From: Candidatus Bipolaricaulota bacterium
GTDB taxonomy: Bacteria > Bipolaricaulota > Bipolaricaulia > UBA7950 > UBA9294
Assembly: GCA_021163015.1 (NCBI GenBank)
Contig: JAGGXO010000137.1
Coordinates: forward strand, 1-6,316
Direction: 5' to 3'
Length of the DNA: 6,316 nt
The notes below the pieces were generated by a model, which was given only the letters and a program-made list of their open reading frames with translations, was not told where the DNA came from and searched no databases. The translations under genes were made by a program, and so were the position numbers. Positions within the stretch are counted from its first letter, which is position 1. Each line of letters opens with the position of its first letter. Shown here one piece after another: positions 5,755 through 6,316 of the stretch.

Positions 5755-6316
5755 GTGAGAAGAATTTTCTCGGGGATTCAACCCACAGGGACACTGCATA
5801 TCGGCAACTACTTCGGCGCACTTCGCAATTGGGCTGCGCTTCAGCAAGATAACGACTGCGTCTACTGCATCGTCGACTACCACGCGATCACCATCGAGGT
5901 CGACCCGAGCGCACTACGCGAGGCATCGCGCAACATGGCCCTCGACCTAATTGCCTGCGGAATCGATCCATTGCGGTCGATCTTATTCATCCAATCGGCC
6001 GTTCCCGAGCACACCGAGCTTGCGTGGATCCTTGGATGCGTCACCTCCTACGGCGACCTAACGCGGATGACGCAGTTCAAGGACAAGTCGGCCGGCAGAA
6101 AGTTCATCTCCGCCGGTCTGTTCACCTACCCGATCTTGCAGGCGGCGGACATTCTAATCTATCGCGCGCAAGGTGTACCGGTCGGAGAGGACCAAGTGCA
6201 GCACCTGGAACTGTCGCGTCGCATCGCACGGCGGTTCAATTCCCGCTTCGGTGAGTTTTTCCCGGAGCCGGAACCGATCGTGGGGAAAGGGGCGCGAATC
6301 ATGTCGCTTGCCGACC
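5755..6316 (+). CDS. trpS: Tryptophanyl-tRNA synthetase (3' part beyond window)
   Basis: Class I aminoacyl-tRNA synthetase that charges tRNA-Trp in the cytoplasm. The 187 complete codons seen cover the first half of the usual 320-340 residues and stop just before the expected KMSKS loop (GKGARIMSLAD is the stretch leading to it). Signatures: FSGIQPTGTLHIGN 5-18 with the HIGH-type HIGN at 15-18; H43; MTQFKDKS 105-112; FTYPILQAADIL 123-134; and VPVGEDQ 141-147. With GTG as residue 1, H43, Q107, Y125, D132, V141, V143 and Q147 fall on the numbers I recall for the Bacillus stearothermophilus tryptophan pocket, which supports this start; position 129 is Gln where that enzyme has Met. An in-frame ATG two codons upstream (5749) is too close to the GGAGG site. 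No Trp-codon leader peptide or T-box is evident upstream. It is divergent from the glmU-like operon. Confidence 0.96.
   Translation, partial: MRRIFSGIQPTGTLHIGNYFGALRNWAALQQDNDCVYCIVDYHAITIEVDPSALREASRNMALDLIACGIDPLRSILFIQSAVPEHTELAWILGCVTSYGDLTRMTQFKDKSAGRKFISAGLFTYPILQAADILIYRAQGVPVGEDQVQHLELSRRIARRFNSRFGEFFPEPEPIVGKGARIMSLAD

Overview
The window is ordinary bacterial chromosome of moderately high G+C, densely packed with housekeeping genes. Strong AGGAGG-type Shine-Dalgarno sites, mixed ATG/GTG/TTG starts and the minus-strand order glmU - prs - L25/Ctc - pth recall the conserved Bacillus-type arrangement (gcaD-prs-ctc-pth). ClpC, a Gram-positive/cyanobacterial-type Hsp100 found in many other phyla too, follows it. 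I cannot name the organism; a deep-branching or Gram-positive-like lineage fits, but that is inference.

Layout, right to left on the minus strand: a stand-alone GlmU-type acetyltransferase domain (5341-4646), PRPP synthetase (4649-3693, ATGA overlap), ribosomal protein L25 of the long Ctc/TL5 form (3673-3020), peptidyl-tRNA hydrolase (3019-2444, TTG start directly after the L25 stop) and clpC (2388-1, running off the left edge). The first four are so tightly spaced that they must be one transcription unit. clpC lies 55 bases further on and may also have its own promoter. On the plus strand, trpS starts at about 5755 and runs off the right edge just before its expected KMSKS motif.

The 413 bases between the divergent glmU-like gene and trpS hold no convincing gene. 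They contain a good sigma70-type promoter reading left, a weaker candidate reading right with the two -35 elements almost back to back, and a clear 32-34 base imperfect inverted repeat inside the predicted leader of the leftward operon.

Functionally the leftward unit joins an amino-sugar step for cell-wall precursors, PRPP supply for nucleotides, His and Trp, two translation-support proteins (L25 and Pth) and a protein-quality-control unfoldase. The most notable point is that the glmU gene has lost, or never had, its uridylyltransferase half: an in-frame stop and a strong ribosome binding site sit directly before the linker, while every acetyltransferase residue I could align is kept. I see no mobile element, CRISPR array, RNA gene or dedicated defence system.
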